A stretch of 10,856 nucleotides of DNA, taken from NCBI GenBank assembly GCA_030638985.1, contig DAOWDO010000002.1:1-10856 (forward strand). The letters run 5' to 3'. Under the pieces are notes generated by a model that saw only the letters and a list, made by a program, of their open reading frames with translations, was not told where the DNA came from and searched no databases. Shown in pieces: positions 1 to 7,696 of this stretch. Numbering within the stretch: the first letter of the stretch is position 1; each line of letters begins with the position of its first letter. This DNA is from Dehalococcoidia bacterium. Lineage in GTDB: Bacteria > Chloroflexota > Dehalococcoidia > Dehalococcoidales > DAOWLH01. The position numbers were made by a program, and so were the translations under genes.

Positions 1-46
1 AGGAGGGGGGAGAACATTGCTGGGCTAGCCCCTCTTTCTTTTTTTG

Positions 47-83
47 CCCCCTTCCCCCGGGAAGGGGGATAAGGGGGGATGGG
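47..83. repeat. G-rich inverted repeat / G-quadruplex-prone stretch
   Basis: This lies in the gene-free first 190 bases. Bases 47-56 (CCCCCTTCCC) pair perfectly with 59-68 (GGGAAGGGGG), giving a 10-bp inverted repeat with almost no loop, so in practice about 8 bp with a larger loop. The right arm continues into G-runs at 59-61, 64-68, 73-78 and 81-83 separated by 2-4 bases, which fits the G3+N1-7 quadruplex pattern. A T-run (35-45) precedes the hairpin rather than following it, so it is not an ordinary intrinsic terminator on either strand. Another run of nine G lies at 118-126. Function is unknown. No supportable coding region was seen in 1-190. Confidence 0.5.
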
Positions 84-157
84 TCTACCGGAATAGCATA
101 AAAGGCATAGTAAAAACGGGGGGGGGAGTTTTGACCCTTTTCTTTTGCCGGATGGTG

Positions 158-166
158 TGCTACAAT
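158..166 (+). promoter_or_regulatory. Extended -10 promoter for 5S rRNA
   Basis: TGCTACAAT is an extended -10 element (TGn plus a near-consensus hexamer). It would place the start of transcription near 173, some 18 bases before the mature 5S rRNA. No good -35 sits at 17 bases upstream: the nearest TTGACC (131-136) is 24 bases from the hexamer, too far. The call therefore rests on the extended -10 and its position. It implies that the 5S gene can be transcribed on its own. Confidence 0.5.
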
Positions 167-190
167 GCGGGAAAGCCTGAGCTTGGTACT

Positions 191-314
191 CCTCCTGGTG
201 GTTAGAGCGGGGTGGAACCACCCGTTCCCATCCCGAACACGGTAGTGAAACGCCCTAGCGCAGACGATACTGAGGGGGCAACCCCTTGTGGAAAATATGC
301 CACTGCCAGGGGGG
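191..314 (+). rRNA. rrf: 5S ribosomal RNA
   Basis: This is the structural RNA of the large ribosomal subunit. The stretch shows the conserved 5S core: GAACCACCCGTTCCCATCCC, then GAACACGGTAGTGAAACGCC, a helix IV/loop E region around GCAGACGATACTGAGGGG, and a closing terminal stem. The 5' bases CTCCTGG (192-198) pair with CCAGGGG (306-312, one G-U pair), which sets the ends to within a few bases. No 23S 3' end is visible in the 190 bases before it, so the gene is separated from any 23S gene by at least that distance. Downstream is a T-rich stretch (328-338) without a strong hairpin, then the clpC promoter. Confidence 0.93.
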
Positions 315-364
315 ACTTTAGTTCAGGCCTTTTTCTTTAACTTTGGTTTTTAGCTTGAATTGTT

Positions 365-393
365 TTGACCTTTAGCCTTATTTGATTTATAAT
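365..393 (+). promoter_or_regulatory. Sigma-70-type promoter of clpC
   Basis: TTGACC (365-370) and a perfect TATAAT (388-393) are separated by 17 bases, the optimal spacing. Transcription should start near 400, giving a leader of about 54 bases ending in AAGGAG (443-448) six bases before the clpC ATG. A single TTTGACC heptad overlaps the -35, which is half of a CtsR-type operator, but no second heptad follows at the required spacing. CtsR control is therefore not supported. Confidence 0.85.
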
Positions 394-453
394 AGTGTGG
401 ATTTACCTTAGCTGGCTGTTGTGGATATGTGGTAGAAGTGTTAAGGAGATAGC

Positions 454-2934
<2,481 letters not shown>

Positions 2935-2951
2935 GCATAACCCGGAGGATA

Positions 2952-2981
2952 TTGACCAGGGCGGCTTGAGTGGGGTATACT
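2952..2981 (+). promoter_or_regulatory. Promoter of oadGB, nested in the clpC terminator
   Basis: TTGACC (2952-2957) and TATACT (2976-2981) are 18 bases apart, with GGGG just before the -10. The predicted start is near 2988, inside the descending arm of the clpC terminator, leaving a leader of about 40 bases before the oadG ATG. The -35 matches that of the clpC promoter. The -10 lies in the terminator loop, so the same DNA would end one transcript and begin the next. Confidence 0.6.
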
Positions 2982-2998
2982 CTTCTCCGCCCTTTTTG
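2958..2998 (+). terminator. Intrinsic terminator of clpC
   Basis: GGGCGG (2959-2964) pairs with CCGCCC (2987-2992), with an extra A-T pair outside and an inner GAGT/ACTC helix (2968-2971 with 2979-2982). The stem is followed immediately by TTTTTG. It begins 24 bases after the clpC stop codon. Stem composition and the T-run together make this a convincing Rho-independent terminator. Confidence 0.8.
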
Positions 2999-3030
2999 TT
3001 TAGCTTAAAAGCGGTAAGGCAGGTAAAGCA

Positions 3031-3192
3031 ATGGAAGTTGACTGGGGGCAGGCCTGGCAGATAGGCCTGACCGGTTTTGGTCTTGTATTTGGCGTGCTGG
3101 TCGTCCTGGCCCTGGCTATGTGGCTGACCGGCTGGCTGCTGCGCAAGATGGGTTCTGCCGCCGATACCGCCGATAAAAAACAGGAAAGCTAG
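3031..3192 (+). CDS. oadG: Small OadG-like gamma subunit of a sodium-pumping decarboxylase
   Basis: This is a 53-residue protein with one hydrophobic helix (about residues 10-37, rich in Gly, Leu and Val) followed by LLRKMG and a short charged tail ending DKKQES. Size, topology (N-out, single helix, cytoplasmic tail) and position directly before oadB fit the gamma subunit of oxaloacetate/methylmalonyl-CoA/glutaconyl-CoA decarboxylases. That subunit anchors and stabilises the complex. The family is poorly conserved in sequence, so the call leans on context. It is shorter than the roughly 80 residues of enterobacterial OadG and lacks the long Pro/Ala linker and obvious C-terminal zinc-binding histidines. 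The ribosome-binding site is weak (AAGGCAGG, about 8 bases upstream). Only 7 bases separate its stop from the oadB ATG, so the two are almost certainly cotranscribed. Confidence 0.7.
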   Translation: MEVDWGQAWQIGLTGFGLVFGVLVVLALAMWLTGWLLRKMGSAADTADKKQES

Positions 3193-3199
3193 AGACTAA

Positions 3200-4345
3200 A
3201 TGCTATTCGAAACCGGCTTTGCCGGTCTCAGCTGGGGCTCCGTGGTGATGTTTATCATCGGCGGGGTCCTTCTTTATCTCGGCATTGCCAAAAAGATGGA
3301 GCCGCTGCTGCTGGTGCCCATCGGTTTCGGCATTATCCTGGTCAACCTGCCCTTCGGCGGCCTGATGGAGACCATAGTCAATGGCAACGTGGTTGAATCC
3401 TATCAGGTAGGTGGTGAGCCGGCGGGTGTCCTCTCCCGGATTTTTGCCTATGGCCTCGCCTGGGAGCTGGTTCCGGTCTTCATATTCCTCGGCCTGGGGG
3501 CCATGACCGACTTTGGCCCCATCATCGCCAACCCGAAGACCCTGCTGCTGGGGGCCGGGGCGCAGTTCGGTGTCTATTTTGCCTTTTTCATAGCGCTGCT
3601 GCTTGGTTTTAGTATCAACGAGTCGGCTTCTATCGGCATCATCGGTGGTGCCGACGGCCCGACCACCATCTACCTGACCAACCGCCTGGCGCCCACTTTC
3701 ATCGGGGCGACGGCGGTGGCTGCCTATACCTACATGGCGCTGGTGCCCATCATTCAGCCGCCGATAATCAAGCTGCTGACCACCAAGAAAGAGCGGGCAA
3801 TCTACATGAAGCCCCAGCTGAGGGAGGCCTCCAAGCGAGAAAAGATTCTCTTTCCCATAATCGCCTCCGTTATTATCATCCTGCTGGTGCCTAAGTCTGC
3901 CCCGCTTATCGGCATGTTTATGTTTGGTAATCTGCTGCGGGAGAGCGGAGTCACCGACCGGCTGGCCGATACCGCCTCCGGGGCACTCATCAACGTCCTG
4001 ACGGTGCTGCTCGGCCTGAGCGTGGGCGCCTTTATGAGCGCCGGAAACTTCCTGCAGTTGGACAGCCTGCTGGTCTTCGGCCTGGGGATAGTCGCCTTTT
4101 CCTCGTCCACCGCCTTCGGCATCCTGCTGGCCAAGCTGATGAACCTCTTTATCAAGGAAAAGATAAACCCGATGATCGGCGCCGCCGGCGTCTCCGCCGT
4201 GCCCATGGCGGCCCGGGTGGTGCAGAAGATGGGTCAGCAGGCCAACCCGCGGAACTTCCTGCTGATGCAGGCGATGGGCCCCAACATTGCCGGCGTTATC
4301 GGCACCGCTACCGCCGCCGGCATCTTCCTCGGCCTGCTGGGCTAG
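3200..4345 (+). CDS. oadB: Sodium-translocating decarboxylase beta subunit (OadB/MmdB/GcdB family)
   Basis: This is a 381-residue integral membrane protein of the family that decarboxylates carboxybiotin and couples this to Na+ export. The signature IGIIGGADGPTTIYL is present with Asp152 (GGADGPT 149-155). Aligned by motif to the Klebsiella enzyme, residues known to be essential there are all kept: Asp203 as Asp152, Tyr229 as Tyr178, Asn373 as Asn323, Gly377 as Gly327, Ser382 as Ser332 and Arg389 as Arg339. Many hydrophobic segments span the chain. The substrate (oxaloacetate, methylmalonyl-CoA or glutaconyl-CoA) is set by the alpha subunit, which is not in this window, nor is a biotin carrier, so the complex must be completed elsewhere. 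The ATG follows oadG closely (AGGAAAG about 11 bases upstream). Its last codons and stop lie in a 44-bp sequence repeated before radA. Confidence 0.93.
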   Translation: MLFETGFAGLSWGSVVMFIIGGVLLYLGIAKKMEPLLLVPIGFGIILVNLPFGGLMETIVNGNVVESYQVGGEPAGVLSRIFAYGLAWELVPVFIFLGLGAMTDFGPIIANPKTLLLGAGAQFGVYFAFFIALLLGFSINESASIGIIGGADGPTTIYLTNRLAPTFIGATAVAAYTYMALVPIIQPPIIKLLTTKKERAIYMKPQLREASKREKILFPIIASVIIILLVPKSAPLIGMFMFGNLLRESGVTDRLADTASGALINVLTVLLGLSVGAFMSAGNFLQLDSLLVFGLGIVAFSSSTAFGILLAKLMNLFIKEKINPMIGAAGVSAVPMAARVVQKMGQQANPRNFLLMQAMGPNIAGVIGTATAAGIFLGLLG

Positions 4346-4371
4346 CCCACCTCAACCGCTATCCTTGCCTT
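4328..4371 (+). repeat. 44-bp direct repeat, left copy (oadB 3' end)
   Basis: This copy runs from the last codons of oadB through its stop to CTATCCTTGCCTT. It matches 6263-6306 at 43 of 44 positions; the one difference is C4348 against G6283. The bases just outside differ (C4327 versus A6262, A4372 versus G6307), so the ends are sharp. The left copy contains the perfect palindrome GGGCTAGCCC (4339-4348), which includes the oadB TAG. Because it overlaps a functional gene end, it is probably the original locus, with the partner copy produced by integration or duplication. Confidence 0.95.
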
Positions 4372-4451
4372 AAATACGCCTGTTGATGGGGCTTCAAAGC
4401 TACTTCCCTTTTCCATGTGCCAGTACCCGTGTTTTTAATTGAAATTACCGG

Positions 4452-6038
4452 TTAAAAGCTCTCTACGGCCTGCTCTAGCTTTGCCTCGATCTGACTGTAT
4501 TCTCGGTCTATTCCCTTCAACTGTTTCTGCAATTCTCCAGATTCAACTTTTCTGATCGTCTCTCGTATCTCATCTGCTTCTCTCTTTTTACGGCTCTCTA
4601 TGGCCTCCCCCTGCCTTACCTTGATTTGACTGTATTCTCGGTCTATTCCCTCCAGCCGTTTCTGCAATTCTCCAGATTCAACTTTTCTGATAGTCTCTCG
4701 TATCTCATCTGCTTCATACAGTAGCCCCCCCAGCTGCAGTTGAACCTGATTGTACTCTGCCCAGGTCATCTTTGACGGTGCTTCTTCTACAGCCACCTCC
4801 ATCCTTGCCTCTATCTGATCGTGTTCCCGGACTATCCCCTCCAGCCGTTTCTGCAATTCTCCTGATTCAACTTTTCTGATAGTCTCTCGTATCTCATCTG
4901 CTTCTTTCGTTTTACGATTCTCCATAGCCTCCACCTGCCGTACCTTGATTTGACTGTATTCTCGGTCTATTCCCTCCAGTTGTTTCTGCGATTCTCCAGA
5001 TTCAACTTTTTGGATAGTCTCTCGTGTCTTATCTGTTTCATATAGTAGCGCCTCCAGCTGTAGACGAACCAGATTGTACTCCTCACGAGTTATTTTTGGC
5101 GCAAAGTATCTAGTATATATTGCCTGAATAGCTCCCCTGCCGCGCGTCGGTGAGTTCATGGTGTAAAGATGTATCCCCGGAGCACCTCCATTTATTAAAG
5201 TTTCACACATTGATGCTATATACTCCGTGCCGAATTTTTGTGCGGAAACCTTATCTCCATGGTCGTGGTATTTCTGGAGCTTCTCGACAAAATGCTTAGG
5301 AACATTTAATCCGAGCTTTTGGTTTAAGATAAAATTCAACTGGGGCCAATTTTCTATCGGCATCACCCCGGGAATTACGGGAATCTGTATCCCTATTCTC
5401 TGAGCATCCTCTACAAATCTGAAATAGTAGTCTGCATTGAAGAAAAGCTGGGTCGTGATGTAATCTGCACCTTCACCTACCTTCATTTTTAAGTGCTCTA
5501 ACCCCTTTTTCTTATTCGGACATTGCGGGTGCCCTTCTGGATGGCCAGCTACACTTATACAGAAATCCGTAGGCAAACGCTCACAATATTCCCCTTCCTT
5601 TTCCGCTAGATATTTACTCTGGTTCATAAGCCTGATTTGTCTCACAAGTTCGTAGGCATACCTTGTTCCGTTTGAATATGGATGAAACTCCTTGTTACCC
5701 GCGGGTGGGTCGCCCCTTAAGGCGAGTACGTTCTCGATCCCTTCATATTTCATATCCATTAGCAAATTTTCTACATCTTTTTCCGACCTACCCATAGAAA
5801 TAAAATGGACGACGGTTTCTATTCCACTTTCTCTTTTGATCCTGCCACTAATTGGTATTGTTCCACCGCGTGGCCTACCAAGAGCACCACAGGTTACGCT
5901 ACACCAGGCAGGTTCAAATTCTTTAAAGGAGTTTATTGTGTTGAATATAGGCTCAAGCGGCCCCCCATTTAATGGAGGGCTTACTTCTATCGAAAATACA
6001 GGCCTCTTTGCCTTCTTATAAATTTCGCTGACTTTCAT
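4452..6038 (-). CDS. metF: Methylenetetrahydrofolate reductase with C-terminal coiled-coil repeat extension
   Basis: MTHFR (FAD-dependent) reduces 5,10-methylene-THF to 5-methyl-THF for methionine synthesis or one-carbon flow. Residues 1-312 form a complete TIM-barrel MTHFR domain. Motifs matching the E. coli catalytic residues are FSIEVSPP (Glu18, E. coli Glu28), LRGDPP (Asp110, Asp120) and TTQLFF (Gln197, Gln183). The usual bacterial enzyme is about 290-310 residues. This one is 528, because residues 316-528 are charged, heptad-like tandem repeats (cores at 334-362, 379-407, 442-470 and 487-515). I chose the inner ATG at 6038 because GGGGGTGA lies 4 bases upstream; the in-frame ATG at 6065 has no ribosome-binding site. 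The gene points against its neighbours, is AT-richer, and sits in an island bounded by direct repeats, which suggests transfer. The role of the extension (oligomer scaffold or partner docking) is not known. Confidence 0.88.
   Translation of the reverse strand: MKVSEIYKKAKRPVFSIEVSPPLNGGPLEPIFNTINSFKEFEPAWCSVTCGALGRPRGGTIPISGRIKRESGIETVVHFISMGRSEKDVENLLMDMKYEGIENVLALRGDPPAGNKEFHPYSNGTRYAYELVRQIRLMNQSKYLAEKEGEYCERLPTDFCISVAGHPEGHPQCPNKKKGLEHLKMKVGEGADYITTQLFFNADYYFRFVEDAQRIGIQIPVIPGVMPIENWPQLNFILNQKLGLNVPKHFVEKLQKYHDHGDKVSAQKFGTEYIASMCETLINGGAPGIHLYTMNSPTRGRGAIQAIYTRYFAPKITREEYNLVRLQLEALLYETDKTRETIQKVESGESQKQLEGIDREYSQIKVRQVEAMENRKTKEADEIRETIRKVESGELQKRLEGIVREHDQIEARMEVAVEEAPSKMTWAEYNQVQLQLGGLLYEADEIRETIRKVESGELQKRLEGIDREYSQIKVRQGEAIESRKKREADEIRETIRKVESGELQKQLKGIDREYSQIEAKLEQAVESF
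4494..5039 (-). repeat. Nested in-frame tandem repeats (four 87-nt cores, two 324-nt super-repeats)
   Basis: Four 87-base cores lie at 4494-4580, 4629-4715, 4818-4904 and 4953-5039. Their spacings are 135, 189 and 135 bases, so cores 1 and 3, and cores 2 and 4, are exactly 324 bases apart. The structure is a 135-base (45-residue) duplication inside a 324-base (108-residue) duplication, all multiples of three. By hand comparison with the core at 4629, the others differ at about 4, 7 and 8 of 87 positions, so the copies are recent or homogenised. The encoded core centres on ADEIRETIRKVESGELQKR and LEGIDREYSQ. Confidence 0.93.
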
Positions 6039-6087
6039 TTCGTCACCCCCATTTTCTCCCACCATAGCTAGTACCGCAACACATCGT

Positions 6088-6107
6088 CTCTTACAGTATA
6101 GTAAGAG
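6088..6107. repeat. Perfect inverted repeat in the MTHFR leader
   Basis: CTCTTAC (6088-6094) and GTAAGAG (6101-6107) are perfect 7-base arms around a 6-base loop. The repeat lies between the predicted MTHFR start of transcription (near 6128, minus strand) and the start codon at 6038. It could be an operator for a dimeric regulator or a leader hairpin. No T-run follows on either strand, so it is not a terminator. Confidence 0.5.
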
Positions 6108-6134
6108 CCCCTCAGTGTAGCACTCTAAAACACT

Positions 6135-6164
6135 ATTATAAATTTATAGCCACTTATTTGTCTG
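6135..6164 (-). promoter_or_regulatory. Candidate promoter of the MTHFR gene
   Basis: On the minus strand CAGACA (6164-6159) is followed after 18 bases by a perfect TATAAT (6140-6135). The -35 matches 4 of 6 consensus bases. Transcription would begin near 6128 and give a leader of about 90 bases containing the 7-bp inverted repeat. The region is AT-rich, so a chance TATAAT is possible. The promoter lies inside the island, so the gene carries its own expression signals. No comparable plus-strand promoter for radA was found in 6066-6334. Confidence 0.5.
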
Positions 6165-6262
6165 TCGGCATTTGCCTGAAAACGTTGTAGGTTTTTCTCT
6201 TACCCGACTATCTGAATGGTTTATCCTATACGTAGTAACCCTATTGCTGACTCAAGCGAATA

Positions 6263-6306
6263 CTCGGCCTGCTGGGCTAGCCGACCTCAACCGCTATCCT
6301 TGCCTT
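6263..6306 (+). repeat. 44-bp direct repeat, right copy (before radA)
   Basis: This is the partner of 4328-4371, in the same orientation, with one mismatch (G6283). It contains the oadB tail sequence without the gene, so here it is non-coding, and it is followed 28 bases later by the radA GTG. The distance between matching bases of the two copies is 1,935 bases. It can be read as the second flank of an integration or as the scar of a duplication. Confidence 0.95.
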
Positions 6307-6334
6307 GTCGCCCCGAATCGGGTAAAGTCATCCG

Positions 6335-7696
6335 GTGAGTAAAGTGCGTGTCGTCTTTGTCTGTCAGCAGTGCGGCCGTGAGAGCCCCAAGTGGCTGGGA
6401 CGCTGCCCCGGCTGCCAGGAGTGGAACAGCCTTACCGAGAAAACGGTGTCGGTTACGGCTGGCCCGGCGGCCGTTCTGGCCAGTCCTCCCCAGGAGCTAT
6501 CGCAGATTACTGCCCAGCCGGAAGACCGCCGGCTGCTTTCTATGGGTGAGCTCAACCGGGTGCTTGGTGGTGGCCTGGTACCCGGCTCACTGGTGCTCAT
6601 CGGTGGCGACCCCGGCATCGGTAAATCAACGCTGCTTCTGCAACTGTGTGCCGGGCTGGCCCTATCCGGGGGTAATGTTGTCTATGCTTCCGGTGAGGAG
6701 ACACCCCGTCAGATAAGACTCCGGGCGGAGCGCCTCGGGGTGAAGGGAGACGGGCTCTACCTGCTGGCGGAGAACAACATTGATGCCATCCTCGGCCAAC
6801 TGGAGGAGCTCAAGCCCTGCCTGCTGGTGGTCGACTCTATACAGTCCGTCTTCCTCCCGGAGTTGGAGACGACGCCGGGCAGCATCACCCAGGTCAGGGA
6901 GTGCACCCAGCGGCTAATGCACTGGGCCAAGCTCGCCCAGGTGCCGGTCTTTATCACCGGCCATGTCACCAAGGACGGGGCCATTGCCGGCCCCAGGGTA
7001 CTGGAGCATATCGTTGACTGCGTATTGTATCTGGAGGGCGAGTCCTTCAGCACCTACCGGCTGCTGCGCTCGGTCAAGAACCGTTTCGGCTCGACCAACG
7101 AGGTCGGCATCTTCGAGATGAAAGAGGAGGGGCTGGTCGAGGTTGCCAATCCGTCGCAGGTTTTCCTGTCGCAGCGATTGGAGCGGGCGGTGGGCTCGGC
7201 AGTGGTGTCCACAATGGAGGGTAGCCGACCACTTCTGGTCGAGATTCAGGCGCTGACCAACAGCACCGGCTTTGGCCAGCCGCGGCGTACCGCCAACGGA
7301 GTCGATTTTGGCCGGCTGTTGATGATTAGCGCCGTGCTCAGCCGGCGGCTGGGACTGAGGCTGGGCAATCAGGATATTATCGTTAGCGCCGCCGGCGGCA
7401 TCAGGGTCGGCGAGCCGGCAGCCGACCTGGCCATTGCCCTGGCCATCTGCTCCAGCTTCCGCGACCTGGCGGTTGACCCGGAGATGGTGGCGGTGGCTGA
7501 AGTCGGTTTGGGTGGTGAGCTGCGGGCGGTTCCGCAGCTGGAGCGGCGGCTGGCCGAGGCCGCCCGGCTGGGATTTAAGCGGGCTCTGGTGCCCAGGGCT
7601 GCTGCCAGAAAAGCTAAGAACATAGAGGTTGTCCCCGTCAGCACGTTGCGGGAAGCGGCAAAAATTGGGCTGGTGGGGGGTAAGATAAGAGAATGA
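6335..7696 (+). CDS. radA: DNA repair protein RadA
   Basis: This is a RecA-like ATPase that promotes branch migration during recombinational repair; in bacteria it acts with RecA. The 453 residues match the family length. An N-terminal zinc finger has Cys10, Cys13, Cys24 and Cys27. Walker A GGDPGIGKST spans 90-99, followed by a Walker B LLVVDS. The RadA-specific KNRFG motif is at 248-252. A C-terminal Lon-protease-like domain (from about 285, with GGIRVGEPAADLAIAL) lacks a protease active site, as is usual in RadA. The start is GTG, with only a weak ribosome-binding site, and it gives the zinc finger its normal distance from the N-terminus. Its TGA overlaps the ispD ATG (ATGA), implying translational coupling. 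In B. subtilis radA directly follows clpC; here oadGB and the MTHFR island intervene. Confidence 0.96.
   Translation: MSKVRVVFVCQQCGRESPKWLGRCPGCQEWNSLTEKTVSVTAGPAAVLASPPQELSQITAQPEDRRLLSMGELNRVLGGGLVPGSLVLIGGDPGIGKSTLLLQLCAGLALSGGNVVYASGEETPRQIRLRAERLGVKGDGLYLLAENNIDAILGQLEELKPCLLVVDSIQSVFLPELETTPGSITQVRECTQRLMHWAKLAQVPVFITGHVTKDGAIAGPRVLEHIVDCVLYLEGESFSTYRLLRSVKNRFGSTNEVGIFEMKEEGLVEVANPSQVFLSQRLERAVGSAVVSTMEGSRPLLVEIQALTNSTGFGQPRRTANGVDFGRLLMISAVLSRRLGLRLGNQDIIVSAAGGIRVGEPAADLAIALAICSSFRDLAVDPEMVAVAEVGLGGELRAVPQLERRLAEAARLGFKRALVPRAAARKAKNIEVVPVSTLREAAKIGLVGGKIRE

Larger units (their letters stand above)
4372..6262. mobile_element. Low-GC inserted island carrying a repeat-extended MTHFR gene
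   Basis: This 1,891-base segment is bounded by the two 44-bp repeats. It holds a single gene, on the strand opposite to all its neighbours. Hand-counted 60-base lines inside give 23/60 GC at 5461 and 26/60 at 5641, against 44/60 at 7501 in radA. Deleting the island plus one repeat copy would leave oadB followed 63 bases later by the radA start, a normal operon spacing. No transposase, integrase or terminal inverted repeat is present, so it is a passive cassette, an element mobilised in trans, or the product of a one-off duplication-insertion. It is called a mobile element by inference only. Confidence 0.5.

Noticed and set aside
47..68. The upstream hairpin as an intrinsic terminator
   Set aside because: The T-run is on the 5' side of the hairpin on the plus strand, and on the minus strand the hairpin is followed by A residues, so neither orientation fits.
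131..166. TTGACC (131-136) as the -35 partner of TACAAT (161-166)
   Set aside because: The 24-base spacer is far outside the usable range. The promoter call rests on the extended -10 instead.
364..370. A CtsR-like TTTGACC heptad at the clpC promoter
   Set aside because: CtsR sites need two heptads in tandem with a three-base spacer, and only one is present. The match is explained by the TTGACC -35 element.
4494..5039. A CRISPR array, suggested by four regularly spaced near-identical repeats
   Set aside because: The cores are 87 bases, spacings are unequal (135, 189, 135), the intervening sequences are themselves similar, and the whole stretch is one open frame continuous with MTHFR.
6039..6065. 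An upstream in-frame ATG (6065) as the MTHFR start
   Set aside because: It has no ribosome-binding site, and the nine extra residues (MVGENGGDE) are translated from the GGGGGTGA site that serves the ATG at 6038.
4372..6262. A classical insertion sequence
   Set aside because: No transposase and no terminal inverted repeats were seen, and a 44-bp duplication is too long for a usual target-site duplication.
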